Assembly: GCF_003013715.1 (NCBI RefSeq)
Contig: NC_072812.1
Location: forward strand, 1,054,001 to 1,118,000
Length of the DNA stretch: 64,000 nucleotides
Source: Candidozyma auris
Taxonomy: Eukaryota; Ascomycota; Pichiomycetes; Serinales; Metschnikowiaceae
Reading direction: 5' to 3'
The notes beneath the pieces were generated by a model. The model did not search any database, was not told the origin of the DNA, and saw nothing but the letters and a program-made list of their open reading frames with translations. The stretch's first letter is position 1. Every line of letters begins with the position of its first letter. The position numbers and the translations under genes are program-made. Positions 8,868-18,633 of the stretch are shown piece by piece.

Positions 8868-11075
8868 TTATTTTTTCGTTAGTTGATCATTAATAAGACG
8901 GCACGCTTTAGGATCGAAGACGTCTTTCTCCATCATTTTGATGAGTCGGGCTTGTAGGTAGTCCTCGGATATCATGATCTGATGAAGTCTTAGAAATCGA
9001 AGTGTAATGAGTTTCATCAAGTTCGCCCTAGCGACTCTTTCCGTAGCATTCAAGGTATTTTCGGGAATCAGACTGATGTGATCCACAACTGTAGTTATGG
9101 TCTTATTCTTCTCGAAATCCCAAAACGATGAAGCGGGCAATTTGTCAAAACGCTTGTGATAGTGCCACTCAGGCCGAGCAGACTTCGCTATTTGCTCCAT
9201 GAAGCCATCGAAGTGTTTAGACTGGTCACCAGTTCTAGGGGCCACTCTCTTGACACCTTGTGGGAGGGATTTTGAGGGAGTTTTTGATGCCTCTGCAACT
9301 GAGGAATTTGTAGACTTATGCGCAGTTGATGTAGCGTTACCAGACTGTGCCTGATTGCCTGTCGACGGTGGAATACTGGAGAGAGCAGGGCGCGAGGCAC
9401 CAGTCTGATTCGGATTAGGCTGGGGGGTTTGATTCCCAAATTGATCAGTGAGTTCTCGGCTCAGAAGTTGGCGGCTTGGTTGTGGAAAATGATGCATAGT
9501 TTCTCGTATTCGCTGCTTCAAAACCTTTGCCGATTCAACGACTGCTGCATTTCCTAGCTTAATGCCTATATCTTCCAAGGAGACAGAAAAGCCTTCCTGA
9601 CGAAGCTTTTGTTGGATGAGTAGTTCGCGTCCGCTCCCTTCGCCCACTGCAGCGTCAGCTCTGATAATAGCATCATTCATGGCGGGAGTCCAGTTTGTGG
9701 AATGATTAATACTCCTGTGGTGTTCGTCAGTTGAAAATTGAGCTGGTTGATAATTGGTTGCTGCATCATTAGGTTTGGACTCCTTCGCTTTCGAGATTGT
9801 AGGAATATTCAACTTATTGTACTTCCTGAATTTATGAATCCTATTAAAATCCTCCCATAGGGGTTCGTAATAAGCTGGGGGCTCTCCTGTTGGACCATAT
9901 GTTTGCCTGTGGAGAACAAACAACTCATAAAGGCCTTTCACCTCTTCATCTGAAAGAGTGTAGTCTGTCTTTCTGGTAAACAGTTTTTTTAACTCAGCCC
10001 ATGGTTCTGTGACATATTTGTGCCTGTTGACGTAAAATTTAGAAGCCACACTGTGAAAGGTTTGAATGTAGTATTGGTAATGCTCCATTGATTCCGAGAG
10101 AATTCCATAATGAAATAGAAGGGCATGCACAGCATCGTACGATAGTGAAATGTTGAATTTCTCCCGAAATGCTTCTTGAACGCTTTGATTAATTCTGTGC
10201 GGGTTTATCATGGCAACTTGGTAGAGGACTCTGACGTATTCCGGCTTCCAGCTGTCTAAGTGCGTGAAGAATACTTGCTTGATACGCTTCTGAGAATGCG
10301 ATGTCACTTGAGGTGCTCCTCGTTTTAAGCCATTGGACGTGTGAGTTTCTGTAGGTTTTGTGGTGCCGCTATCGGGCTGCTCGTCGTTTTCTGAAGTCGA
10401 GAGCTCGTAAATATTTTGCGCTGCTATGTTCGAAGGGGGCTTCCCGGATTCAGATGGGTTTGAGGATCCAGAGTCCGGGGTGGGACTTGTTGAGACAGAT
10501 GCAATTTTGGAGTCGGAATCTCGAGAAGGAAGGCCATGACGATTTTCGGAATGCTGGGAGATTTTTGTTGTAGAAGACTTGTCAGTAACTCTTTGAGGAG
10601 TTCTTGGTTTATTCTTCGGCAACTGTCGGCTCATAGTCTCCGTCTCCTTGACGTGTTGTGAGTTGCATGAAGCGATGACAGCATTGAAAGTCTCCATATC
10701 AGCTGTCGATTGGACCATACTCGAAGCCACTTTACCGCCCTCTTTAGCATTCTCACGCAATTGGCGTCGTATCACGTTCAACTGAGGCACGTTCCCTACT
10801 ATCTCTGCTATAGGAATCTTGTCCTCCATCTTCTGAACTATCGATGCCAAATCGTCAAGAATATTCCTGTAGTCCAGATCCCAAGTCGTTTGCGAATAGT
10901 CGTAGTACGACTTCAATGCAATGTACAGATAGCACAACTGATCAAACTCGTAGAGGTCTTTGAGACCCGTCTCGGAGTCGTCATGAGGTTGAGACTTTAC
11001 AATGAGCTTATACTCGGCCTCAAGGTCATTTTTTGTGGTTAAAAAATGCTCAATTTTCCTTTGCAAAACACTCAT
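8868..11075 (-). CDS. Unrecognised 735-residue protein
   Basis: I do not recognise this protein. The N-terminal 130 residues are predicted mostly helical (KIEHFLTTKNDLEAEYKL; LDDLASIVQKMEDKI). A Ser/Thr/Pro-rich disordered linker follows at about 150-255, then a helical, aromatic-rich region at about 265-430 containing WKPEYVRVLYQVAMINP and repeated Y/W/F positions. A third region has NWTPAMNDAIIRADA near residue 450, which looks superficially like the first helix of a Myb/SANT repeat. After another disordered stretch comes a helical C-terminus from about 630 (ARPEWHYHKRFDKLP). There is no membrane segment. The long intact frame and distinct ordered and disordered regions argue it is a real gene. 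The layout would suit a chromatin or scaffold protein, but that is a guess. Confidence 0.8.
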   Translation of the reverse strand: MSVLQRKIEHFLTTKNDLEAEYKLIVKSQPHDDSETGLKDLYEFDQLCYLYIALKSYYDYSQTTWDLDYRNILDDLASIVQKMEDKIPIAEIVGNVPQLNVIRRQLRENAKEGGKVASSMVQSTADMETFNAVIASCNSQHVKETETMSRQLPKNKPRTPQRVTDKSSTTKISQHSENRHGLPSRDSDSKIASVSTSPTPDSGSSNPSESGKPPSNIAAQNIYELSTSENDEQPDSGTTKPTETHTSNGLKRGAPQVTSHSQKRIKQVFFTHLDSWKPEYVRVLYQVAMINPHRINQSVQEAFREKFNISLSYDAVHALLFHYGILSESMEHYQYYIQTFHSVASKFYVNRHKYVTEPWAELKKLFTRKTDYTLSDEEVKGLYELFVLHRQTYGPTGEPPAYYEPLWEDFNRIHKFRKYNKLNIPTISKAKESKPNDAATNYQPAQFSTDEHHRSINHSTNWTPAMNDAIIRADAAVGEGSGRELLIQQKLRQEGFSVSLEDIGIKLGNAAVVESAKVLKQRIRETMHHFPQPSRQLLSRELTDQFGNQTPQPNPNQTGASRPALSSIPPSTGNQAQSGNATSTAHKSTNSSVAEASKTPSKSLPQGVKRVAPRTGDQSKHFDGFMEQIAKSARPEWHYHKRFDKLPASSFWDFEKNKTITTVVDHISLIPENTLNATERVARANLMKLITLRFLRLHQIMISEDYLQARLIKMMEKDVFDPKACRLINDQLTKK

Positions 11076-11915
11076 GGCAATATTTCAATATATGGACCCC
11101 TCACGAGAATGGTTGCAAAAATTGGTGGTGGGAGAGCTGGTGTTTACCAAAACGGTGGGAAACAGCCAGGCGCGGAGGGGGGAGTATCTGGATTTGTGTG
11201 ATAGAAAACAAGACTTTAGGTGGACGAGTGTTGGTAGGGAAGCGACGCGAAATTTTGTGGGAGACTTGTCGGGTATGCAAATTTGACCGTGGTTTTCGAG
11301 CGAGTTTTCAATTATTTCTCCGAATTCGAGATGTGGCGCCCCTAATGCCACTTGTTCTCTCGTGAATGACTGAGGCTAGAGAAATTTTTTACGGTTGGTT
11401 TTTTTCTCTTCTACTTTCTGCGGTAGCTTGGTGCAGGACGGCCCCAGCACGATAATTTCAATTTTCATAGAGTTGGTGCGATTGCGGTTACATGTTGGGT
11501 TGCGCTAAATTCAAATAGTAAAAAAGTCTCTTCTATAATCACGATGTTTCTAAACTCTAACTATTTACAATATGACCTCTCAAATTGTTGTCGTTTATAG
11601 AAGGGTTCCCTAAAGGTCTCCTCGAGGGGTGCAAATCGGCGCCAAACAAATGTTGCGACTTTCGCATCCCTGGAGGGTACAGGTTTCCGCGAATGTCTCG
11701 TCGGGCACGTTTTACTTCCCACCGCTTAGTATGTAATTACCGCTTTTCAGAAACCGATTTTTGCTGCATTGGCTGCGAAAACGGCGCTTTCGAATATGGC
11801 CCTGGCGTTGGCGCCATTAGGATAATTTGGGCTCCAGCGCGGCGAGCCACCGCCGAAAATCCAATTCATAATTCGGCGAGGGCACCACGCCAAAATTCTA
11901 ACTGAAGGTTGTCAT
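11076..11915. other. Intergenic between the 735-aa gene and ISM1
   Basis: An 840-bp stretch upstream of the 735-aa gene and downstream of ISM1. The right part (11600-11900) is GC-rich with repeated GGCGCCA-like words (GGCGCCAAA at 11638, GGCGCCATT at 11811). Open frames of about 100 codons on both strands have no recognisable features. I see no RNA gene. Confidence 0.5.
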
Positions 11916-14837
11916 TCAGCCCAACACGCTGGTACACTTATGACAAGGCTCATCATCACGCTCAGCAATGTATTTCCAACACCTAGGACATTTTCTCGAG
12001 CATGACTGTTGGACTTTGATTTTCACGCTTCCCTGAGCGAAATTTTCCACGGCGAACTCTCTCGAAGGACCCTCACTGGAGGGCACCTCGCAGGCGCCAA
12101 CTGTCACTCTCGAAACCAAAAAGTAGTCATCCAAGAATTCTTTGTGTTTCTCAATAAGTTTCTTTGAGGCATCTCCATCCGTTTGCAAAAACAACTCAAC
12201 TTCCAATTTATTCTTGTAATGGCCCTCCTTTCTCAATTGTTCTAATTCCTTGTATAAGGCGTCCCTGATTTTCCACAATTCCATGAACTCGTTTTCCACA
12301 TCTAGACGCTTTGCCTCCTCAGGAACCTGAAAGAAGCTCCATGGCATCATAAATGGTGAAGCTTCCTCGATATGCATCTGCTTAGCGTAAAGCTGCCAAG
12401 CCTCTTGTGCAATCAAGGGCTGGATTGGGGCCCAGAGACCAATAAGTGTTTTCAAGATTTGTTCCAACACTGTTTGGATGCTTCGTCTCCTATGTGAATT
12501 TTCTTTATCTGTGTAGAGACAATCCTTTGAAATATCAAAATAGTAGCCACTAAGCTCACTGATGTGTGAGTTGAGTTCTCTCACAGCTCCTGCAAAGTTA
12601 TATGTACTATAGTGAGCGACCACCTTCTTCTCGAGTTGATGGATACGGGAAAGTACCCATTTATCTATGCTGTTTAATTTCGAATGCTCAATGCGGTCAG
12701 CGACGGTGAACTCGTGAAGGTTACCGAGCAAGAATTTGAAAGTTACTCTATTCTTCTTGACATTCTCAAGCAATCTTTGAAACACCTCGACACTCACATT
12801 GACATCTGAAGTATATGTGGAGGAAGCGACCCAAAGTCGAAGACCATCAATACCCAACGCCGGAACAAGGGGTTTTCCTCCACCGTCTATAACTTGCAGT
12901 GGGAGGATCACGTTTCCCAATGACTTCGACATTTTCTTGTTCTTCTTGTCAAGAAGGAATCCGTGCGTGATGATCTTATTAAAAGGAGCGACAGGCTTGA
13001 AGTTTTTGCCATCATTAGTGGAGGCAATAATCTTATTGAGGAGTGACAGCTGAAACCATCCTCTATGTTGATCACTGCCTTCCAAGTAGACGTCAGCTAA
13101 TGGACTTTCTGAAACAAAAGATGCCTCAAGATTGTTCGAAAGTGTGGACCACGAAGTGCCTGAATCAAACCATACATCCATTGTGTCCTTACCCTTGTAG
13201 TACTTGTTGCCATCAATATCAGACGGAAGCCATCGAGAAATATCATCTTCGTCCTCAAACCAGGGATCCGTTCCGAATTCTGAAATCTTGTCGATGGTAT
13301 AACGAATAATGGAGGTGTCCTCGATTGGCTCGTGAGTTTCTTTGTGGTAGACAATTGGGAATGGAACACCCCATGATCTTTGGCGAGAAATACACCACTC
13401 GCTTCTATTTTGAACGAATGCTTTGAGTCTGTTGATACCCAGAGGAGGCACAAACTCAACTTTATCTAACAGCTTTATAGCCAGTTCCTTGATTTTCTCA
13501 ACATTCACAAACCATTGCGGAGTGGCCCTTTGCACTACAGGTGTCTTTGATCTCCAGTCGTAGGGGTAAGAATGTTTGTACAGTTTGTTCATGTGGTAGA
13601 GCATACCATTTGAATGAAGAAGCTCAATGACCTTCATGATTGAAGCCTTAACATTCGCATACTTCCCAGCAAGCTCTTCAAAACCATAAGGAATAGCCTC
13701 CGACACGAAATGGCCCTTCTCGTCCACCGAAGAAGCTATTTCGAGATTGTGCTTTCTGCCAATAAGATAGTCTTCCATACCATGTGCCGGAGCTGTGTGA
13801 ACCAAGCCTGTGCCAGCATTCGACGAGACGTGACTTCCATGGACGATGGGAAACTTTCCTTTGCTTAAGGGGTTTTCGTAAAAGAGACCCTCCAAATCCC
13901 TACCCATAAAAGTCATCAGATCATCTCGTTCATAACTTTCATCATACTTTAGCAAGGAGTCTACCAAATCCTTCGCCACAACGACTCTCTCTCCATTCTC
14001 TTTATGCCTTAATGAAGTATACTCTATGTCTTTATGGACACAAATAGCTTTGTTGGCTGGGATAGTCCACGGAGTGGATGTCCAAATCAAGAGATTGACA
14101 TTATTATCAATGTTGGCAAATATTCCGGACTTGACCAAGGGAAATTTCACAAATATGGCTACAGACTTGTGGTCTGGGTTGTATTCCAACTCTGCTTCTG
14201 CTAATGCTGTCTGTGTCTCGCATCCCCACCAAACAGGTTTTAATTGTCTGGTCAATAGACCATTTTCAAATAACTTGAGAAAAATTTTGAGTTGGGAAGC
14301 CTCATAGTCATGAGTCATAGTCACATATGGCTCGTCGAAGTCTGTCATTATGGCAAACTCTTGGAACTGCTCTCTTTGTCTCTGGATCATGCTATCGGCC
14401 AATTCACGACAGAGTTTGCGTACCTCAACAGACTTGAGATCAATCAGATTCTTTACGGCCTTCATTTCAATGGGAAGCCCGTGGCAATCCCAGCCAGGTC
14501 TGTAATTGATCTTTTTACCATTGTGTATCAACTCGAATCTGTTGATAATATCCTTGAGAATCTTGTTAAGAGCATGTCCTAGATGCAAGTCCCCATTCGC
14601 ATAAGGTGGTCCATCATGAAGAATGAAATCCTCTGAGCTTTTTGGGCTTTCCAATTGTCTGAGATATAGATCTTTCCCACATTGCTTGAGGAGCTCTTCT
14701 CTATCCTTGCCTTTTGGGATTCGTGGTGAAAAGTCTGTTTTCGGGAGAAGCAACGATTTCGAATATGAGCTTTGTGATTTGCACGTACTCGTCAAGCTCC
14801 TTATAGAAAATCGTAGAAGAAGATAGTCTTGGAACAT
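11916..14837 (-). CDS. ISM1: Mitochondrial isoleucyl-tRNA synthetase
   Basis: This class I synthetase charges mitochondrial tRNA-Ile. The product is 973 residues from the ATG at 14835-14837; the frame extends four codons upstream only to a TTG. The N-terminal 40 residues (MFQDYLLLRFSIRSL, rich in R, S and K, few acids) look like a mitochondrial presequence. The catalytic motifs are HLGH within DGPPYANGDLHLGHALNK and KMSKS within KKMSKSLGN. A large editing insertion lies between them, and the tRNA-binding C-terminal domain ends in a zinc-binding motif (CSRKCPRCW to CHKC) of the bacterial/organellar IleRS type. This separates it from cytosolic Ils1. A TCACGTGA palindrome lies 55 bp upstream. 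Confidence 0.95.
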   Translation of the reverse strand: MFQDYLLLRFSIRSLTSTCKSQSSYSKSLLLPKTDFSPRIPKGKDREELLKQCGKDLYLRQLESPKSSEDFILHDGPPYANGDLHLGHALNKILKDIINRFELIHNGKKINYRPGWDCHGLPIEMKAVKNLIDLKSVEVRKLCRELADSMIQRQREQFQEFAIMTDFDEPYVTMTHDYEASQLKIFLKLFENGLLTRQLKPVWWGCETQTALAEAELEYNPDHKSVAIFVKFPLVKSGIFANIDNNVNLLIWTSTPWTIPANKAICVHKDIEYTSLRHKENGERVVVAKDLVDSLLKYDESYERDDLMTFMGRDLEGLFYENPLSKGKFPIVHGSHVSSNAGTGLVHTAPAHGMEDYLIGRKHNLEIASSVDEKGHFVSEAIPYGFEELAGKYANVKASIMKVIELLHSNGMLYHMNKLYKHSYPYDWRSKTPVVQRATPQWFVNVEKIKELAIKLLDKVEFVPPLGINRLKAFVQNRSEWCISRQRSWGVPFPIVYHKETHEPIEDTSIIRYTIDKISEFGTDPWFEDEDDISRWLPSDIDGNKYYKGKDTMDVWFDSGTSWSTLSNNLEASFVSESPLADVYLEGSDQHRGWFQLSLLNKIIASTNDGKNFKPVAPFNKIITHGFLLDKKNKKMSKSLGNVILPLQVIDGGGKPLVPALGIDGLRLWVASSTYTSDVNVSVEVFQRLLENVKKNRVTFKFLLGNLHEFTVADRIEHSKLNSIDKWVLSRIHQLEKKVVAHYSTYNFAGAVRELNSHISELSGYYFDISKDCLYTDKENSHRRRSIQTVLEQILKTLIGLWAPIQPLIAQEAWQLYAKQMHIEEASPFMMPWSFFQVPEEAKRLDVENEFMELWKIRDALYKELEQLRKEGHYKNKLEVELFLQTDGDASKKLIEKHKEFLDDYFLVSRVTVGACEVPSSEGPSREFAVENFAQGSVKIKVQQSCSRKCPRCWKYIAERDDEPCHKCTSVLG

Positions 14838-14891
14838 GCCTCTCTTCAATTTTCAAAATGTTGATTCAAAGTAGTAAAACTGCAAATTCCG

Positions 14892-14899
14892 TCACGTGA
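14892..14899. promoter_or_regulatory. TCACGTGA palindrome upstream of ISM1
   Basis: A perfect 8-bp Cbf1-type site centred about 58 bp upstream of the ISM1 ATG. Confidence 0.45.
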
Positions 14900-15103
14900 G
14901 CTGAAGCGCGTGATATGGCTTCGTCAGTTTGAGTATTGCGTTCTACAGGTCTACACTTATCATTAATTTAATAATCTTTTGAACGTTAGACACATGACAT
15001 CAATAATGTACTAATAAATAAGACATGATGTGATATAAGGACAGGAAATTTTCATGTGAGTTTGACAAGCAAACTACTTTTCGAATTCATCACATCAGCG
15101 CGT

Positions 15104-16743
15104 TTAGTTTTTACCAATGTTCTTCACCAACTCAATGTACTTTTCGGTGGAGAAGGACTTTGGTCTCTCAATTGGGGCACCAAGACCACGGTCAATGATC
15201 AACTGAGGCAAGACACCGAAGGCTCTAGAAACACCAAACAAAACGGTGTAGAAGGACTCCTCAGTCAAACCGTAGTACTGCAACAAGACACCAGAGTGGG
15301 AGTCCACATTTGGCCATGGGTTCTTGGTCTTACCGTGCTTGGTCAACACACCTGGAGCAACCTCGTAGATGTTAGAAACCAACTTGAACAAGTCGTAGTC
15401 AGGCATGTGCTTCAAGGCAAACTCTCTTTGAGCAGTGTAACGAGGGTCAGTCTTTCTCAACACAGCGTGACCGTAGCCTGGAACAACTCTGCCAGAGTTA
15501 AGAGTGTCCCACAAGTACTTCTCGATGGCCTCCTTGGAGATGTCGCCCTTCAAGTCTTCCTTCAACTTGAACAACCACTCCAAGACCTCCTGGTTGGCTC
15601 TACCGTGCAAAGGACCAGCCAAACCGTTCAAACCGGCAGAGAGAGACAAAAATGGAGAGGACAAGGCGGAACCAACCAAGTGGGTGGTGTGGGCAGACAC
15701 GTTACCACCCTCATGGTCAGAGTGGATGGTCAAGTACAATCTCATCAACTCAACAAACTCCTTGTTCTCGCCAAAACCGAGCAAAGTGGCCAAGTTGGCA
15801 CCGTAGTCCAAGTCCTTGGAAACCTCGCCAGCCAACTTGCCGTCGTGGAAAACGTTTCTGTAGATTCTAGCGGCAATGTTTGGCAACTTGGCCAACAACT
15901 CAATGGAGTCCTCGTAGGTGTACTTCCAGTACTCGGTCTTTGGAACACCCTTGGCGTAAGCCTTAGCAAACTGGGACTCAGATTCCAAAGCAGTCACGGC
16001 AATGGAGAACTGGGCCATTGGGTGCAAGTGAGAAGGAGATCTGTCGATCAATTCCTCAACGTGCTTTGGCAAAGCAGATCTGGCAGCCAACTCCTCAGAG
16101 AGAGCTTTGGTCTGGGCCTCGGTTGGCACCTCACCAGTCAACAACAACCAGAACAAAGCCTCTGGCAATGGCTCATTGCCGCCTGGTCCCTTTGGCAACT
16201 CCTTCTGGATGTCTGGAATGGTTCTGCCTCTGAAACGAATACCCTCAATAGGGTCCAAAACGGAACCTTCCCAGACAAGGCCCTTGATACCACGCATACC
16301 ACCGTATGCCTGTTCCAAAAGAACTTCACCAATCACCTGAACGTGTTAGTAGAGAGCAAAAAAAAGCTTGGATAGTTGATTGGACGATAGAACGTCGGTG
16401 ATCATTGTCCGGATGGTATTCGGCAAAAAAGTCGTGATGCGCGGCCGCACAATCCAATCTTGCCGAGGACAACCATCACCACCAATCAAATGTCACATTG
16501 CTTCAGTAAAGAGAGTTTAGTATACATACGGTTTTGCCGTGCTCTTTTTTCAATTGTTTGACTTCCTCAATCTTCTCTGGCAAGATCTCGGCGAAACGAG
16601 CCTTCAAAGTCTGGACGTTAGTACGAAATCCAAAATTTCAACAGCAAAGTCAGGGAGTTCGTCACACATACTGGCTCAGAAGCATAGGTTCTGGTTTGCA
16701 AGGCTCTCTTCAAAGCGGAACGTTGGAAGGAACGGAGAGACAT
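15104..16743 (-). CDS. CIT1: Mitochondrial citrate synthase (two introns)
   Basis: Cit1 condenses acetyl-CoA and oxaloacetate to citrate in the mitochondrial matrix. Three exons read on the minus strand: 16672-16743, 16530-16610 and 15104-16336, giving 461 residues. Exon 1 encodes a basic presequence ([15 protein letters not shown]). The junctions restore the conserved [18 protein letters not shown] segment across exons 2 and 3, which fixes the splice sites. Catalytic histidines are in [10 protein letters not shown] and [13 protein letters not shown], with the aspartate in the C-terminal [14 protein letters not shown] segment. The C-terminus (NIGKN) has no peroxisomal SKL-type signal, so this is the mitochondrial form. 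Codon use is highly biased, as expected for an abundant enzyme. It has a TATA element about 85 bp upstream. Confidence 0.97.
16337..16529 (-). other. CIT1: CIT1 intron 2 (193 nt)
   Basis: Donor GTATGT at the 16529 end, branch point CTACTAAC, and acceptor CAG at 16337-16339. It contains a GC-rich patch with GCGGCCGC. I found no snoRNA-like C/D box pair in it. Confidence 0.93.
16611..16671 (-). other. CIT1: CIT1 intron 1 (61 nt)
   Basis: Donor GTATGT at the 16671 end, branch point TACTAAC eight bases before the acceptor CAG (16611-16613). Reading through it stops at the TAA inside the branch point, so unspliced message makes only a short peptide. Confidence 0.93.
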
Positions 16744-18633
16744 TGTTGGAGTGTAATATAATCTGTAGTTGATAAGGAGAAAAAAAAATAAAAAAAGGTG
16801 TGGGATCCACCAGGGACAAGAGCACTTATATATCTGAGTGTGGAAGAAGAAGCGGCAAGTATGAAAAAACGCACCCAGGTTACGTAAACTCACTTGTTTC
16901 CTGTATACAGGCGCGGCCGCTTCGAGTGAGACGCTCTCTTGCAACCAATGAAAATGCCTCTTGCATAGTTCCCTGAAGGATATCCTCGGACAGACCAAAG
17001 AGCATGGAAAGGCCTGGCACACTTGTGGTGTTTTGTTCAAAAGTTAGAGAATTGCCGAATGAAAAGAAAATTCTTAAGCCTTGGTTCAAATCCTCCTCGA
17101 TCTAAACTCCAATTTTGATTTATTAAACCTTTTTCCACGGCTCTCCCCATTCTTTCCATTAAACTTTTGCCCTCTCCCTCTCGACCCCAGATTTCGGAGT
17201 TGGCGAATGAGAGTGGCCCCCACGCTGCTGCCTTAGTGGTGGTGGCCGCGGGTTGTGCTGTGCAGGTGGGCACGTTAGAAGCCTGGCGTTGAGCAGCCAC
17301 TGGCTTTTTGTTTGTCTGTCCTTTCAAAGGTCGCACCCTCAAAATCACAGGCCATATTTTGCATTTTTTGCATCTCTTGCCCTATGGAATTTTGACTTTT
17401 TTTTTTTTTTTTTATTCGTTGTTGTTGTTTTTTCTTGCTCGACCGAATCTCGCTCAACCACTCCTGCCGAACCTCTCCGGCGCCAACCAGGCACCACAGC
17501 TCACATTAGTACTTCGGCACCGCTTCGCCAAACCCTTGTTCAGATTTAAATCCGGGGCAAAACCATACTTGCCTGGGGTGACTGTTCGTAACTGGCTGTA
17601 ATATTTTTTTTTTTCTTCTCTAATCTTTTATTCTTTTAATTTTTTTTTTTTTTTTTCCATTTTCATCTGCAGCAATTTTGCAACCAGCTTTTCTAATGTC
17701 ACGTCTCGGGTTCTTCATGCCCTGTCCTGCCTCCTTCTGCCTCGCTCTGCCCCGTGCTTTTTATGCCTGGGGCTACTGATCTAACCTCAGCACGAGGCCC
17801 GTTTTGGCATTGGAAAGCTGGATAGCCAACCCTCAACCCGGATCCACATCCCGTGATTCAGCGCCCCAAAACGTTACTGATTTTCTTGTCGTGGTCCACA
17901 TTGTGACTCTCGCCGTTAGGGTCCGTATCTTCCGAGCTCGGGTTTTCGCAACCACTTATACATAGTTTCGCAAACTAGCACACACACGCATCCGCTCGGC
18001 AAATGCCAACCTCATCCGTGCTTGTGACGTCTGGTTCCTTACAAATGACCCCTGTGCTGTACCCCTATTGTAACTTTCGCTTTTGCTTCAAATTAGCCGA
18101 GGATACGTTGCAACCTTGTGGGTCAATTGCCCGTTGTCTCTGGTGGCTTCGTTGCACGAGTCTGCCTTCACTTCGCGATGCAACATATCCGCTCTCCCGC
18201 CACACCCATTCCACTTTGCCAGAAGTATACCCAAAACCCGAAGGTATGGTGTAGGATAGTCTCGTAAAAATGATTATCCCTCTTTAAGTGGTCAAAACCT
18301 CTCGAACTCATTGACAAGATTTCTACCTTAATCCAAGAACGCCTTAGACTGCTTGGGTATGACCGTTCAAAGAAGCGAGTACTGTGTAGTGTGGGTGTCT
18401 CTCGCGCGAGGGCCCGATGCTTTTTTTTTTTTTTTTTTTTCAGTCCTTTTCCTTTTCTCCCTTCTTTAACATTGGGACTTTATCTCCATTTGTATGACGT
18501 TCCTAGGTATACGTGGTAAACGAATCCCAGATATTGAGGTTGTTTTTTTTTAATTTCCAAGACGCTTGCAGAGGCGGCGCCATGGATCCCGTGTGGTCTC
18601 GCCTTTGATAGTGTCTTACATCTTCCCTTGCTT
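16744..18633. other. Long CIT1 upstream region with poly(dT) tracts
   Basis: A 1.9-kb stretch between the CIT1 start and the EXO5 stop. It has a TATATA at 16827-16832, a CCAAT-type box around 16945 (AACCAATG), and long homopolymeric T runs on the plus strand at 17398-17413, 17640-17656 and 18421-18440, which tend to exclude nucleosomes. Open frames of up to about 100 codons look random. This fits an extended, carbon-regulated CIT1 promoter. Confidence 0.6.
18421..18440 (+). repeat. Poly(dT) tract, 20 nt
   Basis: An uninterrupted run of 20 T, the longest of several in the CIT1 upstream region. Confidence 0.9.

Noticed and set aside
15056..16375. 439-codon plus-strand open frame
   Set aside because: It is antisense to CIT1 and caused by the biased codons of that gene. 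CIT1 exons match citrate synthase across their whole length.
17041..17110. Exact B box GGTTCAAATCC at 17083-17093, possible tRNA
   Set aside because: The T stem around it does not pair beyond two base pairs, and no D arm, anticodon arm or acceptor stem can be drawn. It may be chance or a tRNA relic.
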